64,000 bases of DNA from contig NZ_MUFC01000004.1 in assembly GCF_001995985.1 (NCBI RefSeq), forward strand, positions 165,111 through 229,110. The letters are read 5' to 3'. This DNA comes from Salinivibrio sharmensis. GTDB taxonomy: Bacteria; Pseudomonadota; Gammaproteobacteria; Enterobacterales; Vibrionaceae. Shown piece after piece: positions 8,910 through 16,990 of the stretch (the stretch's first letter is position 1; each line of letters starts with the position of its first letter). The position numbers and the translations under genes are program-made. A model generated the notes under the pieces. The model saw nothing but the letters and a program-made list of their open reading frames with translations, was not told the DNA's origin and did no database searches.

Positions 8910-9422
8910 TTATTCTTTTTCTAAAATTTCGATACGATCGACTTGCCACACCATACGGCTGTGTAAGACTTCGTTGTCGTATTGACCGAACTCCGATAAC
9001 GGATATATCACCCAAATTGGCCCTTTGTCGCGAACGGACATCCACTCGCCGTTTTTCTTGATAGCGAAAACGGGGTTATATTTCTCAATCTCGTCAGTGG
9101 GTACTTTCGACCAATAATCATTCAACGCGTGAACTTTTAATTCATGCCCTGGTTTGTCATAGGTCTTTAACAGCTTTTGCGCTGACACCCCAAGGAATAC
9201 TTGTGTGCCTTCGGTCCACGGTGTTTTGGTTTCGATCGTGCGATCAGCCAGTTGCATCAGCTCTTCACGATTGAACGACTGCTTGGCGACATCGCCATAA
9301 ACGGTCAATAGCGATCTGGCTTTTACAGGGTGACTTAATAGCATTAGAAGCAGAAAGAGCAAAATGAGTGGGCTGGTGTAACGTATTTTCCCCGAGTGGT
9401 GTGTCGTGTTGTCATTTATCAT
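8910..9422 (-). CDS. Exported oxidoreductase-like protein of the molybdopterin-binding fold
   Basis: 170 residues with an N-terminal signal or anchor (hydrophobic about 18-34, then HPVKARS). The remainder resembles the short periplasmic form of the oxidoreductase molybdopterin-binding domain: ETKTPWTEGTQVFLGVSA, then a C-terminal block with GPIWVIYPLSEF and the last strand VDRIEILEKE. The only cysteines are absent from the mature part, so the molybdenum-ligating cysteine of the SuoX/MsrP family is missing; it is more likely a ligand-binding or structural relative than an enzyme (inference). Start is fixed by AAGGAG six bases upstream. It precedes the GGDEF/EAL gene and may feed that protein's periplasmic sensor. 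Confidence 0.72.
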   Translation of the reverse strand: MINDNTTHHSGKIRYTSPLILLFLLLMLLSHPVKARSLLTVYGDVAKQSFNREELMQLADRTIETKTPWTEGTQVFLGVSAQKLLKTYDKPGHELKVHALNDYWSKVPTDEIEKYNPVFAIKKNGEWMSVRDKGPIWVIYPLSEFGQYDNEVLHSRMVWQVDRIEILEKE

Positions 9423-9656
9423 TTCACACTCCTTATTGTTCCCGTCTTTTAAAGCTAGTTTGTGATTGAGCCTAACTCAAGACAGAGCGATGGTGGCAAT
9501 GATATACGCTCTAAGGTTAAATGGGAAAGCATGTCGTCTTTCTTGGTTTACTTGATGTTAGTTGCGTCGTTTATTGGGTGTTAATGGCACTTAAGTGAAC
9601 ATGCTTTTTGGAATCGGTGGCAGTGAATAACGGTCACATGGAAAGCCATTGGGTTG

Positions 9657-9690
9657 AAAAAAAACTGCCCGAGCGCAGGGCTGGGGCAGT
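9657..9690 (-). terminator. Rho-independent terminator (minus strand)
   Basis: The 7-bp stem ACTGCCC/GGGCAGT is followed on the minus strand by eight T. It ends the transcript of the glutaredoxin-like gene, about 100 bases after its stop codon. Confidence 0.8.
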
Positions 9691-9698
9691 CTAGCAGA

Positions 9699-9727
9699 GC
9701 CCGATAAAAGGCATACGCCTGTCGGGC
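9699..9727 (-). repeat. Compound hairpin in the 3' UTR of the glutaredoxin-like gene
   Basis: Outer arms GCCCGA/TCGGGC enclose inner arms AGGC/GCCT with a 4-base loop. It precedes the terminator on the same transcript and could be part of a 3'-UTR-derived small RNA or simply stabilise the message. Confidence 0.5.
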
Positions 9728-9791
9728 AACAAGGGGCAAGCGAAGGAGTCTTGTCACTAAAACCATAGACCCCGACTTTGCCTCTGTCTAA

Positions 9792-10169
9792 TTATTTTTC
9801 AATAATCGGAGATGTTTGCTTATTTAAATAGGCAATAATATCGTCTGACTCGTACATCCAATGTGTTTCCCCGCTCGTGTTTTGGATACGTAAACAGGGG
9901 ACTTTGATTCGCCCTCCACCTTGTTCAAGTTCTTGACGCGCGGTTAAATCACGTTTGGCATCTTTCGTGTTCAGCGGTAACCCCAGTTTTCGACTTGCCT
10001 GGCGCACTTTGACACAAAATGGACAGGCCGCAAATTGATACAAGGTAACCTGCTGCGCCAACGTATCGATAGCGTGTTTTTGTGCTGCGCTCAGCTGAGG
10101 CGCCTTGGGTTTTGTCAACGACTCAACAATCAGAATAATCTTACCTAGGATCCAACGAATAACGCCCAT
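9792..10169 (-). CDS. Glutaredoxin-like protein with CPFC motif
   Basis: 125 residues. A short hydrophobic N-terminus (about 1-16) may anchor it to the membrane or pack as a helix. From about residue 40 it is a thioredoxin-fold glutaredoxin/GST-N domain: strand VTLYQFAAC, the redox motif CPFC, the cis-proline block IKVPCLRI, and the glutathione-site YESDDIIAYL. It probably reduces or carries disulfides with glutathione; the substrate is unknown. Start is supported by GGAGG seven bases upstream. Single gene, with its own terminator about 100 bases downstream. Confidence 0.82.
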   Translation of the reverse strand: MGVIRWILGKIILIVESLTKPKAPQLSAAQKHAIDTLAQQVTLYQFAACPFCVKVRQASRKLGLPLNTKDAKRDLTARQELEQGGGRIKVPCLRIQNTSGETHWMYESDDIIAYLNKQTSPIIEK

Positions 10170-10377
10170 ATAACCTCCATGCGTTTACAACTGCGTAGAG
10201 TGTAACACGTGATACCTGTTTACCCAGCTCAGGGCTGAATGATTTAACTTCAGCTGTTTCTTTTGGAAAACAAAGCGTTTCCATATGAGAACGGTTTTGC
10301 GTTGTGTACGTCGATCTGCCTGTTAAACTATTGTTTCAATCACCTCACGATAAAAAGCAAACGATTACGAGGCTACT

Positions 10378-11217
10378 ATGACACTGCAAGCCATTGACTT
10401 TACAGCGCCTAATGCGGAGCAGGCGTTTGTTGAATCCTTACGTGAAACAGGTTTTGGTGTACTAAAAAATCATCCATTACAGCAGCAATTGGTCGATGAT
10501 ATTTATCAGCAATGGGAAGGTTTTTTTAACACTGAGAACAAACATGACTTTACATATAAGCCAGATACGCAAGACGGCTTTTTTCCTGCAAAAGTAGCAG
10601 AAACGGCGAAAGGTCATACTAAGCGCGATTTAAAAGAATTCTTCCACTACTACCCTTGGGGACAGTGTCCTGCCGACTTACGAGACAACCTGCAGGCTTA
10701 TTATCAGCATGCCACGACCTTGGCGGAGACCTTGCTGTCATGGGTTGAACGTCAGTCACCGTCTGAGGTGAGCCAGCACTACTCACAGCCACTATCCAGT
10801 ATGATTAATGGCAGCCAACAAACCTTGTTACGTGTTTTACATTACCCACCATTAAAAGGTGATGAGGAGTTGGGAGCCATTCGTGCGGCGGCCCATGAGG
10901 ATATTAACTTGTTAACTATTTTGCCCGCTGCCAACGAACCGGGTTTACAAGTGAAAGCAAAGGATGGGAGCTGGTTAGACGTGCCTTGTGATTTTGGCAA
11001 CTTGATTGTCAATATAGGTGATATGCTGCAGGAAACGTCTGGCGGCTATTTCCCGTCAACGACGCACCGGGTCGTCAATCCAGAAGGTGCGGATAAGAGC
11101 AAAGCGCGTATCTCGTTGCCGCTGTTTTTGCACCCTAAGCCAGATGTTGTACTGTCTAAGCGTCATACAGCCAACAGTTACTTGATGGAGCGTCTGCGTG
11201 AGCTTGGCGTGATCTAG
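10378..11217 (+). CDS. 2-oxoglutarate/Fe(II)-dependent oxygenase, isopenicillin-N-synthase-like
   Basis: 279 residues. Family members use Fe(II), usually with 2-oxoglutarate, for hydroxylation or ring-forming oxidation. Seen: N-terminal GFGVLKNH; the iron ligands as H-x-D in AAHEDINLLTIL and the distal histidine in STTHRVVNP; and the 2-oxoglutarate arginine in KARISLPLF (R-x-S). NIGDMLQETSGGYFPST is the usual substrate-pocket segment. The substrate cannot be inferred and no biosynthetic cluster surrounds it. A GAGG lies five bases before the ATG. A strong dyad follows the stop. Confidence 0.88.
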   Translation: MTLQAIDFTAPNAEQAFVESLRETGFGVLKNHPLQQQLVDDIYQQWEGFFNTENKHDFTYKPDTQDGFFPAKVAETAKGHTKRDLKEFFHYYPWGQCPADLRDNLQAYYQHATTLAETLLSWVERQSPSEVSQHYSQPLSSMINGSQQTLLRVLHYPPLKGDEELGAIRAAAHEDINLLTILPAANEPGLQVKAKDGSWLDVPCDFGNLIVNIGDMLQETSGGYFPSTTHRVVNPEGADKSKARISLPLFLHPKPDVVLSKRHTANSYLMERLRELGVI

Positions 11218-11232
11218 TGGTCTGCCTTTTAT

Positions 11233-11262
11233 CCTTGCCAAGGAGAATCTGCCTTGGCAAGG
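11233..11262 (+). terminator. Probable terminator after the 2OG oxygenase
   Basis: Perfect 11-bp arms CCTTGCCAAGG/CCTTGGCAAGG with an 8-base loop, then GTGATTTTA. The stem is strong but the T run is short, so efficiency is uncertain. Confidence 0.5.
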
Positions 11263-11297
11263 GTGATTTTACCTGATCAGCAAGTGTGCCTCTCTTT

Positions 11298-12305
11298 CTA
11301 TTGCAAGGCGTCTTCAATGCGCTGTGCTGTTTTGTCGTCGACCCACTGATGCCACTCAGTGCGATAGCGACGTAGAAATTCGTCAGCGGCTATTTCACCG
11401 TCAGCTTGGTAGGTATCCATCCAAGCTAGCATGTCACTCATCACTTGATTATCGTACTCACGGCGGTTGATATAGTTAAATGCTGCTGGCGCTTGCTCGG
11501 CAAAGGATGCAGTGGTCAAAGAGTGTACGGGAGAGACCGGAAATGCAGTGACCTTAGGTGACTGGCAATCTGCTTGGGTAATGCATTGTTTGTAGTGTTC
11601 CAGATCGACATCAGCGCCTAAGTCGACCTCAACCATTTCATATTTTCCCATCACAGGGGTTGGCGCCCAATAATAGCCAAACCAAGGGTTTTGTCGCTCG
11701 TTAGCACGTGCGATGGTTCCGGCCAGTCCAGCGGCGGAGCCTGGGTCGACAATTTTAAATCCGGCTTTGTCGAGCTCAAGGGCGTTAAAAATATGTTCAG
11801 CGGAAATTTGACACGTCCATCCTGCGGGGCAACCCATGAATGCCGCTTTATCGGGGTCTTCAGGATGCGGGAAAAGCTCTGGATGGGCTTTAATACCCTC
11901 AATCGTTGCTAGCTCAGGGTGTTTATCAACCATGTATTTGGGGACCCAAAAGCCTTCGTTGCCGCCTTGTGAGAATGCGTCACCGGCATAGCGTAGCCGC
12001 CCCTCATTGACGCCTTTATCTAACATCGCTTTGTGAGAGTTGGTCCAAAACTCTGGCGCAATATCAGGTTCGCCTTTTTCTGTCATTGAGACACCAGTAG
12101 GCATGGTATCACCTGGAACCAAAGACGCATTACATCCGTACCCATGTTCGAGGATAAACTGATCGACATGTGCCATCAAAGTGGCTGAATTCCAATTCAT
12201 ATCAGCAATAGAAACATCACCGCAAACCTTGTTGTCATTGGCTTGCACTGAGGTGGCGCAAACGAATAGGGTGCTAACCAGCAGCCGCTTTGGTGTCGTT
12301 ATCAT
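11298..12305 (-). CDS. Glycine-betaine/choline-type ABC transporter substrate-binding protein (orphan)
   Basis: 335 residues with a signal peptide (MITTPKRLLVSTLFVCATSV, cleavage near QAND). The mature part matches the OpuAC/ProX family, periplasmic receptors for quaternary amines: DMNWNSATLMAHV, the GDTMPTGV and EFWTNSH loops, the hinge GSAAGLAGTI and the aromatic ligand-cage segment NPWFGYYWAPTPVMGKYEMV. Extra cysteines (GCPAGWTC, QCITQADC) suggest disulfides. No permease or ATPase gene is adjacent, so it must serve a transporter elsewhere. AAGGA lies six bases before the start. Relevant for osmoprotection if the host is a halophile (inference). Confidence 0.87.
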   Translation of the reverse strand: MITTPKRLLVSTLFVCATSVQANDNKVCGDVSIADMNWNSATLMAHVDQFILEHGYGCNASLVPGDTMPTGVSMTEKGEPDIAPEFWTNSHKAMLDKGVNEGRLRYAGDAFSQGGNEGFWVPKYMVDKHPELATIEGIKAHPELFPHPEDPDKAAFMGCPAGWTCQISAEHIFNALELDKAGFKIVDPGSAAGLAGTIARANERQNPWFGYYWAPTPVMGKYEMVEVDLGADVDLEHYKQCITQADCQSPKVTAFPVSPVHSLTTASFAEQAPAAFNYINRREYDNQVMSDMLAWMDTYQADGEIAADEFLRRYRTEWHQWVDDKTAQRIEDALQ

Positions 12306-12436
12306 GGCGTGTCCTTGCTTGGTAAGTGCTTTAAGTATCGAAAAAGTAACATGAGGTAAGAGCGCTATCTATACTCAAGGCAATCGAACTCTATGAATAC
12401 GTTGAAATTCACATTGCGGATACGACAAAACCGACT

Positions 12437-13189
12437 ATGCCCAGAAAAGAACAACTCAATGCGATAGAGAAAACCAGAGAGGCGATCTCATTACCGGTGG
12501 CTACCGCTGTGCTCAAACTGGGCGGTGCGACGCTAGTGCGTGTCCATATCCAGACCCCGACCAACGCTTTGTTTCGGTTCAATGCGTTACTCATTGGCAG
12601 CGATGGGCAGCGATTTTGTTATGTGCAGTTACCACAGCTATCGTCTCAACAAAGACGATTATATTTCGGCGCGGGGTATAATTTGCGTATTCACGGCGTC
12701 TCGCCGGAAGGCGCACTGATGCGTTTTGGGGGCAGGATACACAGTGTGATGGAGGGTTATCATACTTTATTGAGTGTCGAGCTTACGCGTGAGGGGGCGA
12801 CCGCTACGCCTCTTCGCCAGGATAGGCGTTTCCCGGTCGAGTTGGCGGCCCAGCTAAACATGGATGGCAAGTCAGCGATCTCGGTAACAATACATGACCT
12901 CTCGGTAGGCGGGTGTCTTTTTTCGTATCGCGCGGTCGGCTTGCAGATTAATGCGGAGCAACTTGCTACGCTTAGCTTAGTTGATATCGCCGCGAGCCAA
13001 GCCTTGACCATGACCGGTATGATTTTAAGCCACCGATTGAAGGGTGATCGCTACCACTGCGGGTTTAAATTCGATGATCGTTCTAAATCGCGAGGGGCGT
13101 GGTTAATCACCAACTTAGACTACGATGGTGAGCAGTATCACTTATCCGTCCCGAATAATGACGGTGAGCTGACCTCCAGTTTATCCTAG
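12437..13189 (+). CDS. PilZ-domain c-di-GMP binding protein
   Basis: 250 residues in two parts. The N-terminal 110 form a beta-rich domain resembling the YcgR/PilZN type. The C-terminal PilZ domain starts with the c-di-GMP arginine motif RQDRR and contains DLSVGGCLF, matching the D/N-x-S-x-x-G signature. Such proteins sense c-di-GMP and act by contact, for example on the flagellar motor or polysaccharide synthases; the target here is unknown. The ATG at 12437 has only a weak upstream purine stretch. Convergent with, and 11 bases from, the sugar dehydrogenase gene. Confidence 0.85.
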   Translation: MPRKEQLNAIEKTREAISLPVATAVLKLGGATLVRVHIQTPTNALFRFNALLIGSDGQRFCYVQLPQLSSQQRRLYFGAGYNLRIHGVSPEGALMRFGGRIHSVMEGYHTLLSVELTREGATATPLRQDRRFPVELAAQLNMDGKSAISVTIHDLSVGGCLFSYRAVGLQINAEQLATLSLVDIAASQALTMTGMILSHRLKGDRYHCGFKFDDRSKSRGAWLITNLDYDGEQYHLSVPNNDGELTSSLS

Positions 13190-13200
13190 CGCTGTGCCCT

Positions 13201-14325
13201 CTAGTCGGCTGTGGGGGTCAGGCGTAAGACACTGCCATTCCGTCTATCGGTGAGTATGAGTAAACTGCCGTCTCGCGCTTGTATGACATCGCGAATACGA
13301 CCAAACTCACCATCGAGCATCCGCTCTTCGTGTGTTACCTTGCCATCTTCCAATACTAACCTGACTAGGAGCCCAAATTTCAACGAACCGAGCAGCAAGT
13401 TACCGTCCCACATAGAAAAAGGCGCGCCGTTCACCATGACCATCCCAGAGGGCGCAATAGAGGGATCCCAATAATAAACCGGTTGGCGCATACCTGGTTT
13501 TGATGTTCCCTCTCCAATTTGTGTCCCCAACCCATAGTTCACCCCATAAGTGATGGTTGGCCACCCGTAGTTTTCACCAGCGCGGATAATATTAAGCTCA
13601 TCACCCCCTTGCGGACCGTGCTCGTGAGCCCAAATGCGTGAGCCTGTGTTGTCGAGGGTGATGCCTTGAACGTTTCGGTGTCCATAACTAAACACCTCAG
13701 GGCGTTTATCATCCGCCTGTGTGAAGGGATTACTCTTCGGCACTGTACCATCAAGATTAAGACGAACGAGCGTACCCAGGTGATCGTCGGCAAACTGTGC
13801 ACGATCGCGGTGACCACGGTCACCGAGCGTAATATATAGATGCTCAGAGGTGACCAATAAGCGACTGCCAAAATGGCGTCCCCCGCCGCGTTTGGGTAAC
13901 GCTTTAAAGATAACACGGCTATCAATCAGCACGTCCTTGGACAAGGTTGCCATCATCACTTCCGTGCCAGCTTGCCCCTGCTCATTCACGCCAGCATAGG
14001 ACAGATAAACACGGTGGCTGTTGGCAAAGTCAGGGGCGAGAGCAATATCAAGTAGACCGCCTTGCCCTTGTTGAAACACATTTTTGGGTGTGCCCAACAC
14101 AGTAACAACCAGCCCATTGGGGGTCAGCCGTTTGAGTTTGCCGTTACGCTCGGTAATCAGCAGATCGCCATCCGGCAGTTCAGCGAGTCCCCATGGGTGT
14201 GAAAAACCGGATTTCAGCGTTTCAGTGCGGAGGCTAACTGCCTCCGTACTGATGATTTTCGCTTGTGTAGCCCCTATAACGCCCCAGCAAAGCACCAATA
14301 GGCAGAGGCAATGCGAAATGCGCAT
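13201..14325 (-). CDS. PQQ-dependent aldose sugar dehydrogenase-like exported protein
   Basis: 374 residues with a signal peptide (MRISHCLCLLVLCW...ATQA). The mature part is a six-bladed beta-propeller of the soluble glucose dehydrogenase/YliI family: HPWGLAELPDGDLLITER, GQGGLLDIALAPDF, the GGRHFGSRLL and GDRGHRD loops, GHRNVQGITLD and HEHGPQGGDELN with active-site histidines. Members oxidise aldoses with PQQ in the periplasm. AGGAGA precedes the ATG. Twelve bases separate it from the upstream DUF465 gene, so they are co-transcribed. Confidence 0.9.
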   Translation of the reverse strand: MRISHCLCLLVLCWGVIGATQAKIISTEAVSLRTETLKSGFSHPWGLAELPDGDLLITERNGKLKRLTPNGLVVTVLGTPKNVFQQGQGGLLDIALAPDFANSHRVYLSYAGVNEQGQAGTEVMMATLSKDVLIDSRVIFKALPKRGGGRHFGSRLLVTSEHLYITLGDRGHRDRAQFADDHLGTLVRLNLDGTVPKSNPFTQADDKRPEVFSYGHRNVQGITLDNTGSRIWAHEHGPQGGDELNIIRAGENYGWPTITYGVNYGLGTQIGEGTSKPGMRQPVYYWDPSIAPSGMVMVNGAPFSMWDGNLLLGSLKFGLLVRLVLEDGKVTHEERMLDGEFGRIRDVIQARDGSLLILTDRRNGSVLRLTPTAD

Positions 14326-14337
14326 TGTTGTCTCCTG

Positions 14338-14577
14338 TTAGTGTGTGCGTAGTTTTTGGTATAGACGGTCTTTAAGGTGAGCACGTTGTCTTTTCATCGC
14401 AGTAAAGACATCGTCGCTGGTGGGGATTTGGTTCATCTCTAAACCACGAATGTGGTGGTCCAGTTGGTGGTAGCGTTGCGCATCAAGCTGGAAGTCAGGA
14501 TCGTACTGTTTCAGGTGATGGATACGATCGCGGTGTTCTGGAAAATCAAAAACGAGAGCGTGGTTTTCTCCTTGCAT
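14338..14577 (-). CDS. DUF465 (YdcH-like) small protein
   Basis: 79 residues, predicted as an alpha-helical hairpin. FPEHRDRIHHLKQYDPDF, a central YHQLDHHIRGLE and a C-terminal MKRQRAHLKDRLYQKL match DUF465/YdcH of E. coli, whose function is unknown. The frame extends to 14637, but the ATG at 14577 has AGGAGG four bases upstream and gives the family N-terminus. It sits just ahead of the sugar dehydrogenase in the same operon. Confidence 0.85.
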   Translation of the reverse strand: MQGENHALVFDFPEHRDRIHHLKQYDPDFQLDAQRYHQLDHHIRGLEMNQIPTSDDVFTAMKRQRAHLKDRLYQKLRTH

Positions 14578-14593
14578 AAAGCCTCCTGTTCTC

Positions 14594-14618
14594 GGCCTAA
14601 CCCTTATAAGGTTAGGCC
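14594..14618. repeat. Imperfect palindrome upstream of the DUF465 gene
   Basis: GGCCTAAC...GTTAGGCC around a CTTATAAG core, with one unpaired base. It lies in the leader 17 bases ahead of the DUF465 start. With no T run it is more like an operator or leader hairpin than a terminator. Confidence 0.45.
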
Positions 14619-14679
14619 TGCTTGGGCGATAATCCAAGTTTATTTTGGCGCACTGGCAATCAGTGCGGGGAGCGAGTGA

Positions 14680-16596
14680 CTAGGTGTTTGTCTTCTCTGG
14701 AAAAGAGACGCGAGTACCGTCTGCTTTTAGCAGGCTAACGGAGTGTGGCGAGCCGTCATCATTGAGCTCAACCAGCCCGACGCCACTGGCATTGACAAGG
14801 CGCTTGGGGCCGGGGGTATCAGGATCACGCCGCTCAATATGCATACGTTTACGTTTGGTAAGCCAGTTCAGCGGGGACAGCGGACTAAACAGCACCCGAT
14901 CGCACCACTCGCAGAGGGTCAATAGGGGTTCGGGAAAGCGGTTTTTGAAGCCGCTGGCGGTAATTTGCCACAAACGCGGGCTGTTGGTACGAAAACGGAT
15001 ACGGATGTCATAGGCAAACGAATAATGTACATCGCCAGACAGAATCACATAGTTGGTTGGCGTGCGCTGATGACGAAAAATACTCAGTAGGGTATTAGCA
15101 CTCCCTGGATGGGCCATCCAGTTTTCGGCGTCGACGACGGTTGGCGCACCCAGCCAGGTCGCGACTCTTTGCAATACTTCAATAAACTTAACACCGAACA
15201 TGGGGGCGGCAGAGACAATCACTGCGCTATCATGCCGTAACAAGTCATGTTGAAAATCCATCAGTGCTTCCCAGTCCATCAGGCCAGATGGTTTATTCAT
15301 TCGTGACTCAGAGCGCCAGCGCCGAGTGCGTGTGTCTAACACGACGAGGTGGGGGGTGGTTGGTACCGTGTAATGCCAGTGTTCAAAGCGCAGACATTCT
15401 TCCACCATGGCCTGATGCGTCTCTGTTTGTGTGTCCAGGTCGCAAACATCAATGGGCTGATAGGCGCTTTGACAGGCGGTAGTGAGAAACTCTTGGCTAA
15501 AGTTATCGGGTGCATTGCCCCAACCTTGGCACAACCAGTAAGCCATCAGACCATTACCGATAATACGGCGAGAAAAGGGATTAAAATACGCCGCCTGCTC
15601 CCACCCGACGGTGATATTCCAATCGTCAGTGATGTCGTGGTCATCAAAGATCATATAGGTTGATAGGTGTGCGAATAGTCGCTGCACGCCGGTTAAACCG
15701 GAACGAAACGCATTGAGTGCGAGTGTTTCTTGTTGATAGCGCTCGCGTTGACTGTCGGTCAGTTGAGTGGGAGGTTGAAGATGAGGCCCATCTGTTAGTG
15801 CCCAAGAAACGGGCGCCCAAACCAGCAAATACATGGCGACGTGTTCTGCAAAGCTTATCAAGTGATTGGAGACGGTTTTAGATGTAAAAATAGGCAGTGG
15901 TTGACCAAACAGTCTCTCTAAACGGCCGCCCTTTTCCGCGCGCTGGCTAGGGAGGAGCTTGCCGCGTTGAACATAGCTGTCAGGGTGTGTATCCAAGGCA
16001 CGGCAGTCGACAATGGGCGCGGCCTCGAAATACTCATTTTTAAGACCTAATACGGCAATTAACCGGCGAATACGCTGCAGCATAGGCGTGGCGACATCAT
16101 CGGCATAGATTTGATCGCCACTCATCACTAGCAGATTGGGCCATTGTGTCGTTGGAGTGGTCGCCAGCTGTGCATCAAGAGTCACCAAGGCGTCCTCGCA
16201 ACGATGATGCGGGTGGCGGCAAGAGCCATGCGCAATGTGTGTGGCTTTAGCAGGGATACAAAACTCAGGAGTATCCTCATTATCATAGAGGAGATGAGGT
16301 TGGGTATCCGCTAAGCGTTGCCGCTCTACCTCCATGTCGTAGGACAAGGGAACGTCGACTGGAAACCCATGGGCCGGCCGAAGGTGATGAAGCACGACCC
16401 ACGCACGCTCGCCAATACGAAACCAATGTCCCGCTGACAAAGGCATGGAAGCGAGAAGCTGACTCCCCTGATAGACTGACACTGTACCCTTATCGGGTTT
16501 TTGTGTCAGCACGGACCACAGTGTCACTTCATGCTGGGTGGTGCGCCTTAGCATAGGGCCTGCGATAAACAATGGGAGCGACGCGGTGTTTTCCAA
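14680..16596 (-). CDS. PhoD-like metallophosphatase
   Basis: 638 residues of the alkaline phosphatase D/PhoD-like family, calcium/iron phosphodiesterases or phosphomonoesterases. Seen: the N-terminal Ig-like part with LPLFIAGPMLRR, then AHGSCRHPHH, the metal-binding VMSGDQIYADDV, MIFDDHDITDDWN and the late ILSGDVHYSFAYDI. No signal peptide or Tat motif is visible, unlike classical secreted PhoD, so this is probably a cytoplasmic relative. The first codon is TTG (16594-16596) with GAGGA about ten bases upstream; the next ATG would cut into the conserved N-terminus. Stand-alone gene, natural substrate unknown. Confidence 0.85.
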   Translation of the reverse strand: MENTASLPLFIAGPMLRRTTQHEVTLWSVLTQKPDKGTVSVYQGSQLLASMPLSAGHWFRIGERAWVVLHHLRPAHGFPVDVPLSYDMEVERQRLADTQPHLLYDNEDTPEFCIPAKATHIAHGSCRHPHHRCEDALVTLDAQLATTPTTQWPNLLVMSGDQIYADDVATPMLQRIRRLIAVLGLKNEYFEAAPIVDCRALDTHPDSYVQRGKLLPSQRAEKGGRLERLFGQPLPIFTSKTVSNHLISFAEHVAMYLLVWAPVSWALTDGPHLQPPTQLTDSQRERYQQETLALNAFRSGLTGVQRLFAHLSTYMIFDDHDITDDWNITVGWEQAAYFNPFSRRIIGNGLMAYWLCQGWGNAPDNFSQEFLTTACQSAYQPIDVCDLDTQTETHQAMVEECLRFEHWHYTVPTTPHLVVLDTRTRRWRSESRMNKPSGLMDWEALMDFQHDLLRHDSAVIVSAAPMFGVKFIEVLQRVATWLGAPTVVDAENWMAHPGSANTLLSIFRHQRTPTNYVILSGDVHYSFAYDIRIRFRTNSPRLWQITASGFKNRFPEPLLTLCEWCDRVLFSPLSPLNWLTKRKRMHIERRDPDTPGPKRLVNASGVGLVELNDDGSPHSVSLLKADGTRVSFPEKTNT

Positions 16597-16740
16597 TGTG
16601 TCTGTGTCCTCGTGATTATCTGCTGTGAATTATATTTGCACTTTTACCTACGTCAGTGCAAAGAAGATAGATTTAACAATCTGATTTGTTGCCTTTTTAG
16701 CCACTCAAGCGCTACATGGCAGGTTTTCTTTAAAAAAGGG

Positions 16741-16769
16741 TTGCACCGAGATAATGGATTGCCTATCAT
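16741..16769 (+). promoter_or_regulatory. Sigma-70 promoter of tRNA-Asn
   Basis: -35 TTGCAC (16741-16746) and -10 TATCAT (16764-16769) with a 17-base spacer, about 25 bases before the tRNA. A CTCGCTCG stretch after the -10 resembles the GC-rich discriminator of stable-RNA promoters. Confidence 0.7.
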
Positions 16770-16793
16770 CTCGCTCGTTGTCGCAGAGACGAT

Positions 16794-16869
16794 TCCCCCA
16801 TAGTTCAGTTGGTAGAACGGCGGACTGTTAATCCGTATGTCACTGGTTCGAGTCCAGTTGGGGGAGCCA
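16794..16869 (+). tRNA. tRNA-Asn (anticodon GTT)
   Basis: 76-base cloverleaf: acceptor TCCCCCA/TGGGGGA, D arm with AGTTCAGTTGGTAGAAC, anticodon loop around GTT, T arm CTGG-TTCGAGT-CCAG, discriminator G and an encoded CCA end. The sequence closely resembles E. coli tRNA-Asn. It has its own promoter and terminator. Confidence 0.97.
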
Positions 16870-16882
16870 AATTGATAAGAAG

Positions 16883-16908
16883 CGCTGGCCGAAAGGCTGG
16901 CGTTTTTT
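16883..16908 (+). terminator. Terminator after tRNA-Asn
   Basis: An 8-bp stem (CGCTGGCC/GGCTGGCG, two G-T pairs) with a GAAA tetraloop followed by six T, 13 bases after the tRNA. Confidence 0.8.
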
Positions 16909-16924
16909 GTTTGTGCTTGTGAAT

Positions 16925-16954
16925 AAAAAACGCCACGCGTTTAAGCGTGGCGTT
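16925..16954 (-). terminator. Terminator of oppA (minus strand)
   Basis: Perfect 10-bp arms AACGCCACGC/GCGTGGCGTT; read on the minus strand the stem is followed by a T run. It is 36 bases after the oppA stop. Confidence 0.85.
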
Positions 16955-16990
16955 GGTCTTAGTGATCGATCACTGCTTATTTAGTGGCGA

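Larger units (their letters stand above)
9423..9791. other. Intergenic region with paired hairpins downstream of the glutaredoxin-like gene
   Basis: On the minus strand it carries a compound hairpin (9699-9727) and a terminator (9657-9690) about 100 bases after the glutaredoxin-like gene. The rest (9423-9650) holds the promoter of the molybdopterin-fold gene. A 61-codon open frame on the minus strand spans both hairpins and is not credible as a gene. Confidence 0.5.

Noticed and set aside
9581-9766. 61-codon minus-strand frame after the glutaredoxin-like gene
   Set aside because: Runs through a hairpin and a terminator and has no homology or ribosome-binding site.
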